Below, in pieces: positions 42,440 through 52,224 of a DNA stretch of 64,000 nt. The stretch is from NCBI GenBank assembly GCA_028571685.1, contig CM053141.1, positions 70,355,833 to 70,419,832 of the forward strand. The letters run 5' to 3'. Positions within the stretch are counted from its first letter, which is position 1. The number at the start of each line of letters is the position of its first letter. Below the pieces are notes generated by a model that was not told the origin of the DNA, made no database searches, and saw only the letters and a program-made list of their open reading frames with translations. The translations under genes and the position numbers were made by a program. The DNA is from Heterohyrax brucei. Taxonomy: Eukaryota > Chordata > Mammalia > Hyracoidea > Procaviidae.

Positions 42440-43640
42440 TCCATGTTACCAACTGAGACTTTGGAAAGTCAGTGATTTGCTGGACACTGTTTTTTCTTTT
42501 GTCACTATTAAAGTACTACTGCCCCAGCTTTTGGGTCCCTTCACCACCACCAAACTGTATTTGGCTGGAAATATCTTTTGGTGGAAGACTTATGTCTTTA
42601 GAGTTTCTTTTTCTCTTTTCTTTTTACTATTTGCAGAGCAATTAATTCCATCTTTATATACACAAATTCTTTGCAATTCCCTTCCCTCTTTTCCTTTTTT
42701 CTAGTTAGCTCAGGGGAAAAAAAAAACCTTTAAAAAATATATATATATTACTCTCCCTTTCTGTGTTTCATTTATGACTACATACATTCATATGTGGGCA
42801 TGCATGCAAATATGTGTATACATGTATGTGCATATATGTGTGTGAACTTGAAGGTAAACGTAATAAAGACTCAGAATCTTCAATTGCCAGAGCCCTTGCA
42901 AGTACCCAGAAGGCTTCGTTCACAATCTTTACAAAAATCTCCATCTACCTCTTTATCCTCCACTCATGTAACTACCTTTTCCTCAAGCACACTAGTTCCA
43001 ACACAAATGGAAGAAAATAATTTCCTACTCATTTTTTCTTCTCTTAAAAAAATGATGCCTAACATTGTAGCAGCACCTTTTTAGGTTTTCTTTGTAAAAC
43101 TAAGGCATATGCAGCAATATTGTGTGTTAAATAAGGTTTTGTGGCCTATGTGAAAGTGTAAGCACCAGTTTATTGGAAACGATTAGAAACAGAGGGAAAG
43201 CAGGTGCTGAAGTGGTTTATAAAATGAGACTAGAGGTTTAGGGCAATAAAAGACAGAGAGACAAAGCACACAAGGCGTTTGAGTTGCTGTCTTTTATTTG
43301 TTATGGGAGGGGCCTCAAAAACCTTAGAGAGATCTGAAACCAGGCATGTGATTGAAAATGGAACAGTATATCCCCCAAAGTCTTATTATACTCCATTGGG
43401 TTCCCACTTGTGAGTGAAAGCAATAAGAGATCAGAATTGTGACAAGCACATCTCACTGACCATAAGAAAGAGGGGACACTTGCCTTGTCCTTCCAAGGGG
43501 ATCTGCTTTTCTGGGGCCCTGACTGCTGGAGTGGGGAGGGTGGCCCTAGGCTGTCTGAGTTCCAAGCAATTGACTTAAATTGCATTTGTATGCCTTTGTT
43601 TCACAAAGGTCTTTTTATTAACTCACTTGGCAAACCTTCA
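42440..43640. other. No supported gene; AT and TG/CA patches
   Basis: (AT)n at 42737-42750 and alternating purine-pyrimidine sequence at 42785-42845. On the minus strand, a 94-codon frame (43585-43301) ends just before AATAAA (near 43293), but it has no recognisable domain. No named repeat is seen. Confidence 0.35.
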
Positions 43641-43710
43641 AAACAGAGAGTTGTTACCACTATTTTGTAGATGCTAAGTAATTTGCCCAAGTTAATAGTG
43701 TATTTGACTT
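43640..43710 (-). mobile_element. MIR-like scrap
   Basis: 'ttttgtagatgctaagtaat' and 'tgcccaagttaatag' vaguely follow the antisense MIR core. Weak. Confidence 0.3.
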
Positions 43711-43849
43711 CTCTCTCCCTCAGCTCCTGAGAATCAAAGTCCTTCAATATGGCACACATTCTCACCATTCCCTTTTCATTCCCACCGAGGCCCACCCTTT
43801 TCTAGGCCACAGCACTTCACGCCTGTTGTTGTTGTGAGCTGCCATCAAA

Positions 43850-44740
43850 TAGGCCTCCAATTAGCCTCCTAACCACCCTCCTATCTTCAATCCGCCTCAC
43901 CTTCTATATCCAAACACCCCCATATTGCTTGTACGGCTCACACATAAGATTCATACCTTTCCTGACTTTAAACCATGCAGTGTCCTCTTGTTCTGTTTGT
44001 AGGACTGCCTCTTGATCTGAATACAGATTCCTCATTGGCACAATTAAGTGTTCTGGAGATTCCATTCTCGACAATGTTATCCATAATTCGTTATGATCCA
44101 CACAGTTGGATGCCTTTGCCTAGTGAATGCAGCACAGGTAAACATCTTTCTGGTATTCCCTGCTTTCAGCCAAGATCCATCTGACATCAACAATGATATC
44201 TCTGGATCCATGTCCTCTGCTGAGTCCTGCTTGAATTTCTGGCACAAAACTCTGTTAGCCACATCACTTCCCTGTCCAAATCATTCAGCAGCTCCCTACC
44301 CTCCCTCCGCAGGATAATCACCAAACTTTCAGCCTGACATTTAAGATCTTCCATGCTATTTCTTCAGCTCCTTTTTCAGCCTTCTTTCCCCTCTTCCTGC
44401 ATGACAAACTCTGACCATTCTTTGTATCTTTCCAACACCTGCACTTCCCATCCACACTTCTGTGTATTTGGTTTCCCCAGCTAAAATTCTGCCCGTCCGC
44501 TGCCTCTATCCTTCTGAATGTCTGGCAGCCAAGATCTCACCTCTTGGTGTGAGAAGCCACTTGTAGGGTCTATACCAGCCCTGGGCTATTAATGATATGT
44601 AGCCTGCTGACACCTCTTTCATTTCTCTTTAATATTGTTACTTCACTCTTTATGGTTATTAACTTTTCATGGATTTCCCCATGTTTCATGTTTCTCCAGT
44701 TATATAGGCTACTTGGAGGCAAGAACCATGTTTTCTACCA
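43850..44740 (+). mobile_element. L2 3' region split by an RTE
   Basis: L2 words on the left ('ttagcctcctaaccaccctc') stop at about 43920 and resume at about 44262 ('acatcacttccctgtccaaa', 'ttcagcagctccctaccctc', 'catttaagatcttccatgct', 'ctacttggaggcaagaacca'). Confidence 0.7.
43923..44260 (-). mobile_element. RTE LINE internal fragment, antisense
   Basis: This covers part of the reverse-transcriptase region as the reverse complement of 45510-45850: 'ttcctgactttaaaccatgc', 'ggactgcctcttgatctgaa', 'aacatctttctggtattccc', 'ggatccatgtcctctgctga'. It has neither 5' nor 3' end and lies within L2. Confidence 0.85.
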
Positions 44741-45085
44741 TTTCGATGTAGCATGATAATATCTTGAAATATTAATTTCTGTGCTTTTCTTTTCCTCTTG
44801 TCCTTGTCAGTGACTTCCTCCCTTAGGCGGAGGCACCCACGTTGCCTCAAGGGAGAAAAATGGGAGCAGGAGAAAAACAAGAAACTGTCAGTACTCCAGT
44901 TTATTTTGTTTTTTAACTTCCAAAACAGATTTTGGAGGATCAAAAAAAGAGTGGCAGAGCTCAGAGTGCATACCACAAAAAGGGAACTGGAAAGACAATG
45001 TGGCCCACCCAGCCAAAGGATCCCTGCATGTTCCTGAAGATTTTCCTAAGATCTATTCAAATTGTTCACTCTAGACGATAAACAA

Positions 45086-45265
45086 AAATTCTGGCACCCA
45101 AGTCAGTTCTGACTTAGGGTGATCCCCGGTATTACAGAGTAGAACTGAGCAGAATCACATTTTCTTGGTTATAATCTTCATTGTAGCTCACCAGGACTTT
45201 CTTCCACAGCCCCACTGGGTGGGTTTGAACTGCCAACCTTTCGATTAGTCATCTGCCACAAGCCG
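45086..45265 (-). mobile_element. AfroSINE, antisense, longer subtype
   Basis: 'gcacccaagtcagttctgac', 'ttggttataatcttcattgt' and 'ggtttgaactgccaaccttt' give the tail, extra block and head in antisense order. Confidence 0.85.
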
Positions 45266-45697
45266 TTTGCAATGCCCAAGGAGTTTGCTTCCTGTATATC
45301 CCATGGTGCAGGACACTCACAACAGTATGAACTCCCAAAGAAGATGGAAGGCTTTGATATCCTGGGGGAGATATAGGTGGGGGAATAAAAGTCCCAACAA
45401 TAACACCTGAGTGTGACAAATGGTGGGAATTTCCCTCTGTTACTTTGATCCTTGCATCTCTGTGCAGTCCTAAATGATAGCCACTAGCTACACATGGCAG
45501 TTACCTGTCACATATATTGACAAGGAATGGCCAGAAATTCAAGCCAGATTCAGAGGAGGACATGGATCCAGGGATATCACTGCTGATGTCAGACGGATCT
45601 TGGCTGAGAGCAGGGAATACCAGAAAGATGTCTACCTGTGCTGCATTCACTATGCAAAGGCATTCGACGGTATGGATCATAAGGATTATGGATAACA

Positions 45698-46282
45698 TTG
45701 TGGAGAATGGAAATTCCAGAACGCTTAATTGTGCCGATGAGCAATCTGTATATGGATCAAGAGGCAGTCCTACAAACAGAACAAGGGGACACTGCATGTT
45801 TTAAAGCCAGGAAAGGTGTGTGTCAGGGTTATATCCTTTCACCATACCTTTTCAATCTGTATGCTGAGCAAATAATCCAAGAAACCAGACTATGTGAAGA
45901 AGAACAATACATAAGGATTGGAGGAAGACTCATTAATAACCTGCATTATGCAGATGACACAACCTTGCTTGCTGAAATTGAAGAGGATTTGAAACCCCTA
46001 CTGAAGAAGACCAAAGGCCACAGCATTCAGTATGTATTGCAACTCAACATCAAGAAAACAAATACCCTCACAACTGGACCAGTCAGCAACATCATCATAG
46101 ATGGAGAAGGGACTGAAATTGGCAAGGGTTTCATTTTACTTGGTTCTACAATCAACACCCAAGGAAGTAGCAGTCAAGAAATGAAAAGATGCTTTGCATT
46201 GGGAAAATCTGCTGCAAAAGACCTCTTTAAAGTATTGAAAAGTAAAGATGTCATCTTGAAGACTACGGTGCACGTGACCTAA
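45698..46282 (+). pseudogene. RTE reverse-transcriptase fragment with YADD
   Basis: A 194-codon open frame covers the palm and thumb part of an RTE-clade reverse transcriptase, which copies the LINE RNA into DNA at a nicked target. RKGVCQGYILSPYLFNLY (about residues 38-55) and the catalytic YADD (about 84-87) are intact; LLGSTINTQGSSSQEMKR follows near 146-163. The N-terminal RT motifs lie upstream in other frames (45474-45695), and the endonuclease is absent, so this is not a functional protein. The frame ends at a stop where the consensus continues. It is the longest conserved coding trace on the RTE elements here. Confidence 0.9.
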
Positions 46283-46483
46283 GTCAGGGTATTTTCAATC
46301 ACAACATATGCAAGCAAAAGCTGGACAATGAATAAGGAACACATAAGAAGAATTGACAGCTTTGAATTGTGGAGCTGGAAAAGAGTATTGAATGTACCAT
46401 GGACTGCCAAAAGAACAAAAAGAACTGTCCCAGAAAAAGTATAGAGTGCTCCTTGGAAGCAAGAATGGAGAGATTGCATCTTA

Positions 46484-46995
46484 CAAGAACTTGCCAGTTA
46501 AGTTCACGAACTCATCCTGGAAAAAGTGCTACGTATCTCATTGCTAAATATCACTACAGTCACTTTTAAAGTACTCCCCTTGGGAAGCTATGCACTGACT
46601 TCAGTGCCTAGTCCACCCTTCAAAGCAATTTTAGAACTCTTTCTGGAATGGCCATCAGAGCTGTCATCATATTACCCTTGATGTCCTGAATGTCATCAAA
46701 AGTCTTCATTTCAATATTTCCTTTATCTTCAGGTAAAGCAAAAAGTCACTGGGGGGCAGATCAGATGAACAGGGAGGGTGTCCCAATATAGTTACTTGTT
46801 TACTGGCTAAAAACTTCCTTACAACTACACAATTAAGTTTGCAAACTTGCCATCAAGCCAGAATTCCAAAATTGCAATGGCATCAGTGCATAGCTTTCCA
46901 AGAAGAATACTTCTAAGGTGACTGTAGTGATATGCAGCAATGAGGCATGTAGCACTTAGAACAATTAAGTTTGTGGACATAGTTGGCAGACCTTG
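46484..46995. mobile_element. Mariner-derived element with two inverted 3' ends
   Basis: The 512-bp block is inserted in the RTE at a TA that is present on both sides (46482-46483 and 46996-46997), the mariner target preference. On the minus strand from about 46870 leftwards it codes for the transposase C-terminal part, with SSDLPPSDF in place of the family's 'SPDLAPSD' motif that follows the second catalytic Asp region. On the plus strand, about 46865-46995 repeats the last 100 bp of that same 3' end (W.QCIAFQEEYF, then GDCSDMQQ). Both outer ends begin CAAG when read inward. Confidence 0.8.
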
Positions 46996-47248
46996 TACAT
47001 ACTTTGGATGTGTTGTCAGGAGGGATCAATCCTTGAAGAAGGATGAAATGTTTGATCAAGTAGAGGGTTAGCAAAAAAGAGGAAGACACTCGAGATGAAC
47101 CGACACAGTGGCTGCAATAATGGGCAAGCATAAAATGATCGTGGGCATGGCGCGGGACTGAGCAGTCTTTCGTCTGTTGTTCATAGGACTGTATGAGTCG
47201 TAATTGACTAGACACGGCACCTAATAACAACACCAAAAGCTACATGTG

Positions 47249-47418
47249 GAAACCCTAGTGGTGCAGTAGCCAAATACTACTGTGGTTAAGTACCAAAAGG
47301 TCAACAGTTCAAATCTACCAGATGCTCCTTGGAAACCCCATGGGACAGTGTTACTCTGTCCTATAGGGTTGCTGTGAGTTGGCATCAGCTTGATGGCAAT
47401 GAGTTTGGTTTCGTTTAG
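47249..47418 (+). mobile_element. AfroSINE, full length
   Basis: Head 'gaaaccctagtggtgcagta', middle 'gatgctccttggaaacccca', tail 'ttgctgtgagttggcatcag'. Follows the RTE tail within 15 bp. Confidence 0.95.
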
Positions 47419-47419
47419 C

Positions 47420-47930
47420 TACCTGTGACTCCTGAACCCTTAAAATGTAGCCAGTACAACCAAGGAATCAAATTTAAGTAGTCACACATGGCTGGTAGCT
47501 ACTGTATTGGATAGAACAACTCTAAAGTGCCTGACCAGAGCACAACTACACATAGTAGTCATTTGATAAATATTTATGGAATAAACTAATGGCTTACATA
47601 TTATATAAAAGGAATAGCTATATGTGGACCACTGGTTCAAGATAGACCTTAAACCTCTTGGTTTCAGTGTTCGCTGTCTCACTGACCACATACAAGACAC
47701 TGCAACTTTCTCCATTTAAAAAACTTTATAGGAGTTTATTTTTCTAAGGGTACATCATGTCCAAGCCATCAGTATCAGCAGACAGCTAGCTATTGAGTCT
47801 GACATTCACTGTACTGCTTTGAATCTGAAAGTACCTGGACCAGGCTTGCCAAATCTTTAAACTTTTCTTTCTGTAACACCCTGAAGAGAACTTGGGTAAC
47901 ACACATTATTTTTACCTGTCCTGGTTTAGT
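47420..47930. other. No gene seen
   Basis: AT-rich, no named repeat. A minus-strand frame at 47482-47715 has no domain. Confidence 0.4.
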
Positions 47931-47932
47931 TT

Positions 47933-48094
47933 GGAACCCCTGGTGGTATAGTAGTTAAGTGCTACAGCTGCTAACCGAAAGGTTGGTGGTTCGCATACTC
48001 CAGATGCTCCTTGGAAACTCTATGGGCAATTCTACTCTGTCCTATAGGGTCTCTATGAGTCAGAATTGACTCAAGGTCTCTGGATTTGGTTTAG
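47933..48094 (+). mobile_element. AfroSINE, full length
   Basis: Head 'cccctggtggtatagtagtt', middle 'gatgctccttggaaactcta', tail 'tctatgagtcagaattgact'. Confidence 0.95.
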
Positions 48095-48227
48095 AGTTAT
48101 TTTATAGCCTGATTATTCCAGCCTTCACTAGTTGGTGAGTAAAGGGTCATATTGATACTCAAAGCACGTTCTCTCTACGTTTCCCAGGTATTCTTTCCTT
48201 AATTTTACCGCTAGTGGTTCATACAAA

Positions 48228-48432
48228 GGAGCCCTGATGGTGCTGTAGTTAAAGTGCTTGGCTTCTAGTTGAAAGTTTGGAAGTTCAAACCCACCAGACG
48301 CTACACTAGAGAAAGATGTGACAATCTGCCTCTGTGAAGATTTACATGCTTGGAAATCTATGAGACAGTTCTCCTCTGCTCTACAGGGTTGCTGTGAGTC
48401 AGAATCCACTCAGTGACAATGGATGGGGCTTT
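48228..48432 (+). mobile_element. AfroSINE, longer subtype
   Basis: Head 'gagccctgatggtgctgtag', extra block 'agagaaagatgtgacaatct', tail 'ttgctgtgagtcagaatcca'. Confidence 0.95.
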
Positions 48433-48660
48433 GTATAAGGAGTCCCTGGGTGGTACAAATGAGTACCGCCTCAACTACTAGATGACAGGCTAGCAGTCAG
48501 AACCCACTCAGAGGTGCCTCAAGAGAAGGCTTAACTATCAGCTTCTGAAAGGTGAAAGCCTTGAGAACCCTGTGGAGTACAGGTTTTCTCTCTGCTGTGA
48601 CACATGGGTGTCCCTGAGTCAGAATCAACTTGATAGAAATAGCAATAACAGTAATAGTGC
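48433..48660 (+). mobile_element. AfroSINE-related SINE, third subtype
   Basis: Head 'gtccctgggtggtacaaatg', then 'ccactcagaggtgcctcaag', 'gaaagccttgagaaccctgt', 'gagtacaggttttctctctg', tail 'tccctgagtcagaatcaact'. It lies immediately after the previous SINE in the same direction. Confidence 0.9.
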
Positions 48661-48764
48661 TTTGTATAATACCAGTCAGAGAACACTTTCTCACTAGACA
48701 TAGTCCCCTTCCTCTGGGAGCTGCCCCAAGCCCTTTGAATGCTGCAGTTTTAGTGTGGTCTTTA

Positions 48765-48842
48765 GTGGGTGTACAGGGCAGTTTTAGTCTATCCTATAGG
48801 GTTGCTGAGTGGGAATCAACTCAATAGCAGTGTGGTTTTTTT
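48765..48842 (+). mobile_element. AfroSINE tail fragment
   Basis: 'gggcagttttagtctatcct' and 'ttgctgagtgggaatcaact' with the T/G-rich end; the head is lacking. Confidence 0.85.
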
Positions 48843-48990
48843 GTTTGTTTGTTTTCCTTAGTAGATGTGGGAATGAATATTCTCTCTCAGTGCTGAGTTC
48901 CGTTTTATTGCATGGGCCCTGAATCAGTTGCTCCAAATCTCCTTATAGGATTTTTGATTTGTTTTAATACAACTTTCAGCTGTTTTGGCC

Positions 48991-49148
48991 CTCCCCTGGT
49001 GGCATAGTGGTTAAGTGCTATGGTTGCTAACCAAAAGGTCATCAGCTTGAATCTACCAGCTGCTCTTTGGAACCTCTTTGGGGCAATTCTACTTGGTTCT
49101 ATAGTGTCATTATGAGTTGAAATTGACAGTAACAGGTTTGGTTTGGGG
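48991..49148 (+). mobile_element. AfroSINE, full length
   Basis: Head 'cccctggtggcatagtggtt', middle 'gctgctctttggaacctctt', tail 'tcattatgagttgaaattga', then 'ggtttggtttgggg'. Confidence 0.95.
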
Positions 49149-49474
49149 TCTTCCTTTGAGGATCAAAGCCAGTTGATCAGGCAGAAGGAGTAGTCTGAAT
49201 CAGATAATCAGCAAACACTTGTGGGTTCTATTATGTATAAAGCTTTCATTTTTCCCATCAATATGTATTGAATACACAGAATAATGCTTAATACCTAGAC
49301 ATCTGAAAATATTCTCATCTTCATGGTCCCTTTCCTTCATTTAGAAAACCTGAAAAGTCCATGCATCTCCATTCATTAAACTAGAGACCCATCAGGATCA
49401 CCAGCTACACAAGCAGCCGGACTCTGAAACTCAGGTTGGGCTCAGCTGGGAAAAATGACAAATCATTCTCACGT

Positions 49475-49630
49475 ATCAGAATCACATGGAGGTCGAGGTT
49501 AGTTAAACCACAAGATTGCTGAGCCCATAGGTCGTCTGATTCAGTAGATCTTGGGTAGGGCCCAAGAATTTACAGTGCCGAGAAGCTCCCACGTGATGCG
49601 GATGCTGGTTTGGAAAAGACACTGGAGTGC
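49475..49630 (+). mobile_element. MER5-type hAT (Charlie) element
   Basis: 'cagaatcacatggaggtcga', 'tctgattcagtagatcttgg', 'gggcccaagaatttacagtg' and 'cccacgtgatgcggatgctg' give the classic order. Confidence 0.8.
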
Positions 49631-49944
49631 CACTTCCTCAGGTCATTTGGTCACTGGCTCCTGGGAAAACGCCTTAGGGATGCCACTTCACTCTCAGTTT
49701 TCGCATGCCCTATGCTGTTAGTCAGTGAGGCTTTTCTTGCTTGAGTCCAAGAAGGCAACATAATTATTTGTTTTTTTAAAGACAATCCAGGCTTGAAATA
49801 GGGTAAGAATTCTCCTTACCTTATTCTTATTTCTGAAAAATTAGCGGTTTAGGGTTTTTAGAAACTCTTGAACACCTTGGCTTACAGGTGGTAGAAAGCA
49901 GTGATTCACTGGGGGGTCAAGCCTTTAAAAATAAATAAGTAAAT

Positions 49945-50082
49945 AAACCCAGCTCCATTAAGTCACTTCTGACTCATATTGACACTAGAGGACAGAGTAG
50001 AACTGCCCCATCAGGTTTCCAAGGAGCCATCTTTTGGTTAGCAGCCATAGCACTTAACCACTGTACCACCAGGGTGTCCAGA
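49945..50082 (-). mobile_element. AfroSINE, antisense
   Basis: 'cattaagtcacttctgactc', 'agtagaactgccccatcagg', 'tttggttagcagccatagca', 'cttaaccactgtaccaccag'. The head is complete. Confidence 0.95.
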
Positions 50083-50084
50083 CT

Positions 50085-51470
50085 CTAGTTGAAGTAAGGC
50101 TTACTATAAACTCACTGCAAAGACTTGACTAACTAGGTGGAGCTGTCTGCTGTTTGAGCCTACAGGAGTGAATTCCCTGTTGAAAGGAGATTGTTATTCT
50201 AATTATATAAATTACTTCAAAACAAGGTAAGACAACATGACTCGTTTGTTTTTAATTATTTAAGAGGAATGTCCCAAAAGCTACCCAACATTTACTCAGT
50301 CCAATTAATCTATTAAAAAAATTCAGTTGTCGTACAGATGTCTTATCCACGTAACTTTGAACAGTCAGCTTGATGAAATTTTCACTCTCTCACCAGATGT
50401 TTTATTCTCAGGAAAGCACAGCTTCAGCAGCTTCACTTGACATATTTTAGGAACTTGGCTTCTCCTCTGTGCTTAATCACCTTCGTGGTCAATAAATTGT
50501 ACTTTCAGCGTAACTACTTTTCACTCTTTCAATTTAAATGCTTTTTCCTTTCTCTCTGTTATAGATGGAATGAGCAATATTGTTAATTAACTATTAGTAA
50601 TTACTCTTAATTTATTTGAAGACAGCTAGTAATCTTTTTCTTTTTCATGCAAAATTACCTCCAATCTCTTTTCAAGTTTCCACCATAGATCCTCATTTCA
50701 ATCACTTTAATTGGTTTGTAACCGTTCTTAGATCCTGTTTTTTCCAGGCCCTTTTTAAAAACCCCAGGCCACAACAGTGACTCCTTGACTTAGTGACTGC
50801 TAAGACTAGCAGGGACAGAGACCTGCTGGGTCCTGGACTCAGAGCAGCAAAGGCTCCCAATCCAGGCTTCTTGAAGTAGCTTGTGCCAACACCTAGATGT
50901 CTTGCTGTTTCACTAAGTCCCCGTTCTCCATTGAGGTAAAACATCATATCTTTGTCTATCAGCTTTCAGGAACATGGTGATGCTACAGACCTTTGTTTTC
51001 AATAACTAAGCGTTAAAAATACACACATTTAAAGAAGCCATGGGACTGATACAAATCTATTTAGTTCACAGTTAAACAATATTAATGGTTGAATTCCATT
51101 AATGAATGCAAATCTGTTCAGTTTACTGTGATGTAGGGTTCACTATGATTTTTTTTAAAGTAGATTTCATATAAACAACAGTTAAGTTTATTTCATAGGT
51201 ATCTGGTGAATTTTTTTTTTTTTTTTAAATTTAGAGAAACCTGTTACCTTAAGCTTCTCTTTGGAACAAAATCAAAACCTATATCACAACTGCAGTGTCC
51301 TTCTCTCTAGTCCTTGCTTTCCTCTGTTAGTTACTGAGGTCTGGCCACCTGTAATCTTTCATCTTCCAATAGGTCTATGTGGTCCAATTCCTTTACAGCA
51401 GTTACCTTTTTTTCCATCATTCTCTTAGTTATGCTAAGATAGGATGAGGAAGAGGTGTCTTCTCACTAAT
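50085..51470. other. Longest repeat-poor stretch; no gene
   Basis: About 1.4 kb without any named repeat except T-runs (51211-51227). The minus-strand 81-codon frame at 50947-50702 shows no domain. Its quietness in such a crowded window is the only remarkable property. Confidence 0.4.
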
Positions 51471-51474
51471 TATA

Positions 51475-51612
51475 CTTGTTAGTCGCATTCAGTCAACTCT
51501 AGTCATGACGACCAGAGTTGTACAGCGGAACAAAGCATTGCCACATCCTGTGTCGTCCTCACACTCACCAGCACATTCCAGACCACTGTCATAGCTAGTG
51601 ATTTACACTGAA
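51475..51612 (-). mobile_element. RTE tail fragment, antisense
   Basis: 'cttgttagtcgcattcagtc', 'gttgtacagcggaacaaagc', 'attgccacatcctgtgtcgt' and 'cctcacactcaccagcac' line up with the antisense tail that begins the copies at 38434 and 60303. Diverged. Confidence 0.6.
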
Positions 51613-51639
51613 ATCAGTGGTTATCAATCATTGCTATTA

Positions 51640-52170
51640 TATTAGTTAGCTATTTCTGTGTAATGGAGTATTCCAAAACTTAGCCACTTCAAGAAAACAT
51701 TATCTCCGAGTTTCTGTGGGCTGAGAATGGGGGCCCAACTCATCTGGGTCTTCTGTTCTGGGTGTCTCCCAAGGCTGGAGTCATTCCAAGCCCCAACTGC
51801 AACTCATTCACTTAGTTGTTGGCAGAATTCAGCTCCTAATGGGTTGTTGGCCTAAAGTCTAAGTTCCTCCTGGCCGTTAGGCTGGAGGCCTCCCTCAGCT
51901 GCTTACCACCTGGCCTTCTCCATACAGCACCTCACAGCATTGCTTGCACACGAGCCAACAAAGGAGACAGTAAAAGATAAGAGTACCAGTCAGACAGCCG
52001 ATACAACCCGTTATAACTTAATCCCTGAAATGACAGTCCTTTATTGTCACTTTCTACCGGTCAGAAAAATTTCACTAGGTCTCGTCCATACTCAAAGACA
52101 GGGGAGTACACAGAAAGTGAATACCCAGAGAGGATTTTTGAGGGAAGCTTCTTAGAAGTCCACCTACCAC
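51640..52170 (-). mobile_element. MaLR/ERVL-type LTR-like repeat, antisense (tentative family)
   Basis: 'attagttagctatttctgtg', 'caaaacttagccacttcaag', 'gagtttctgtgggctgagaa', 'ggtctcgtccatactcaaag' and 'ccacctaccacag' follow the order of the repeats at 12988 and 55085, and it is the best preserved of the three. Confidence 0.6.
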
Positions 52171-52224
52171 AGTTTTACATTGAACTCACCAGGTGAGCTT
52201 TTCATAACCCCAGTGCCCAGACTG

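Larger units (their letters stand above)
45510..47235 (+). mobile_element. RTE (BovB-like) LINE, 3' half, split by a mariner derivative
   Basis: This is the most readable RTE copy. It starts in the RT domain (45510) and continues to the tail 'ggcacctaataacaac' at about 47233. The sequence stops at 46483 and resumes at 46996, the gap being a mariner-derived insertion. The tail contains 'ggactgtatgagtcgtaatt', the part shared with the AfroSINEs. Confidence 0.95.

Noticed and set aside
43280-43585. 94-codon minus-strand frame followed by AATAAA
   Set aside because: No domain and no upstream exon context; AATAAA is common in AT-rich DNA.
2081-49150. tRNA genes suggested by tRNA-like heads
   Set aside because: All such heads are attached to SINE bodies and tails and are too diverged to fold as functional tRNAs.
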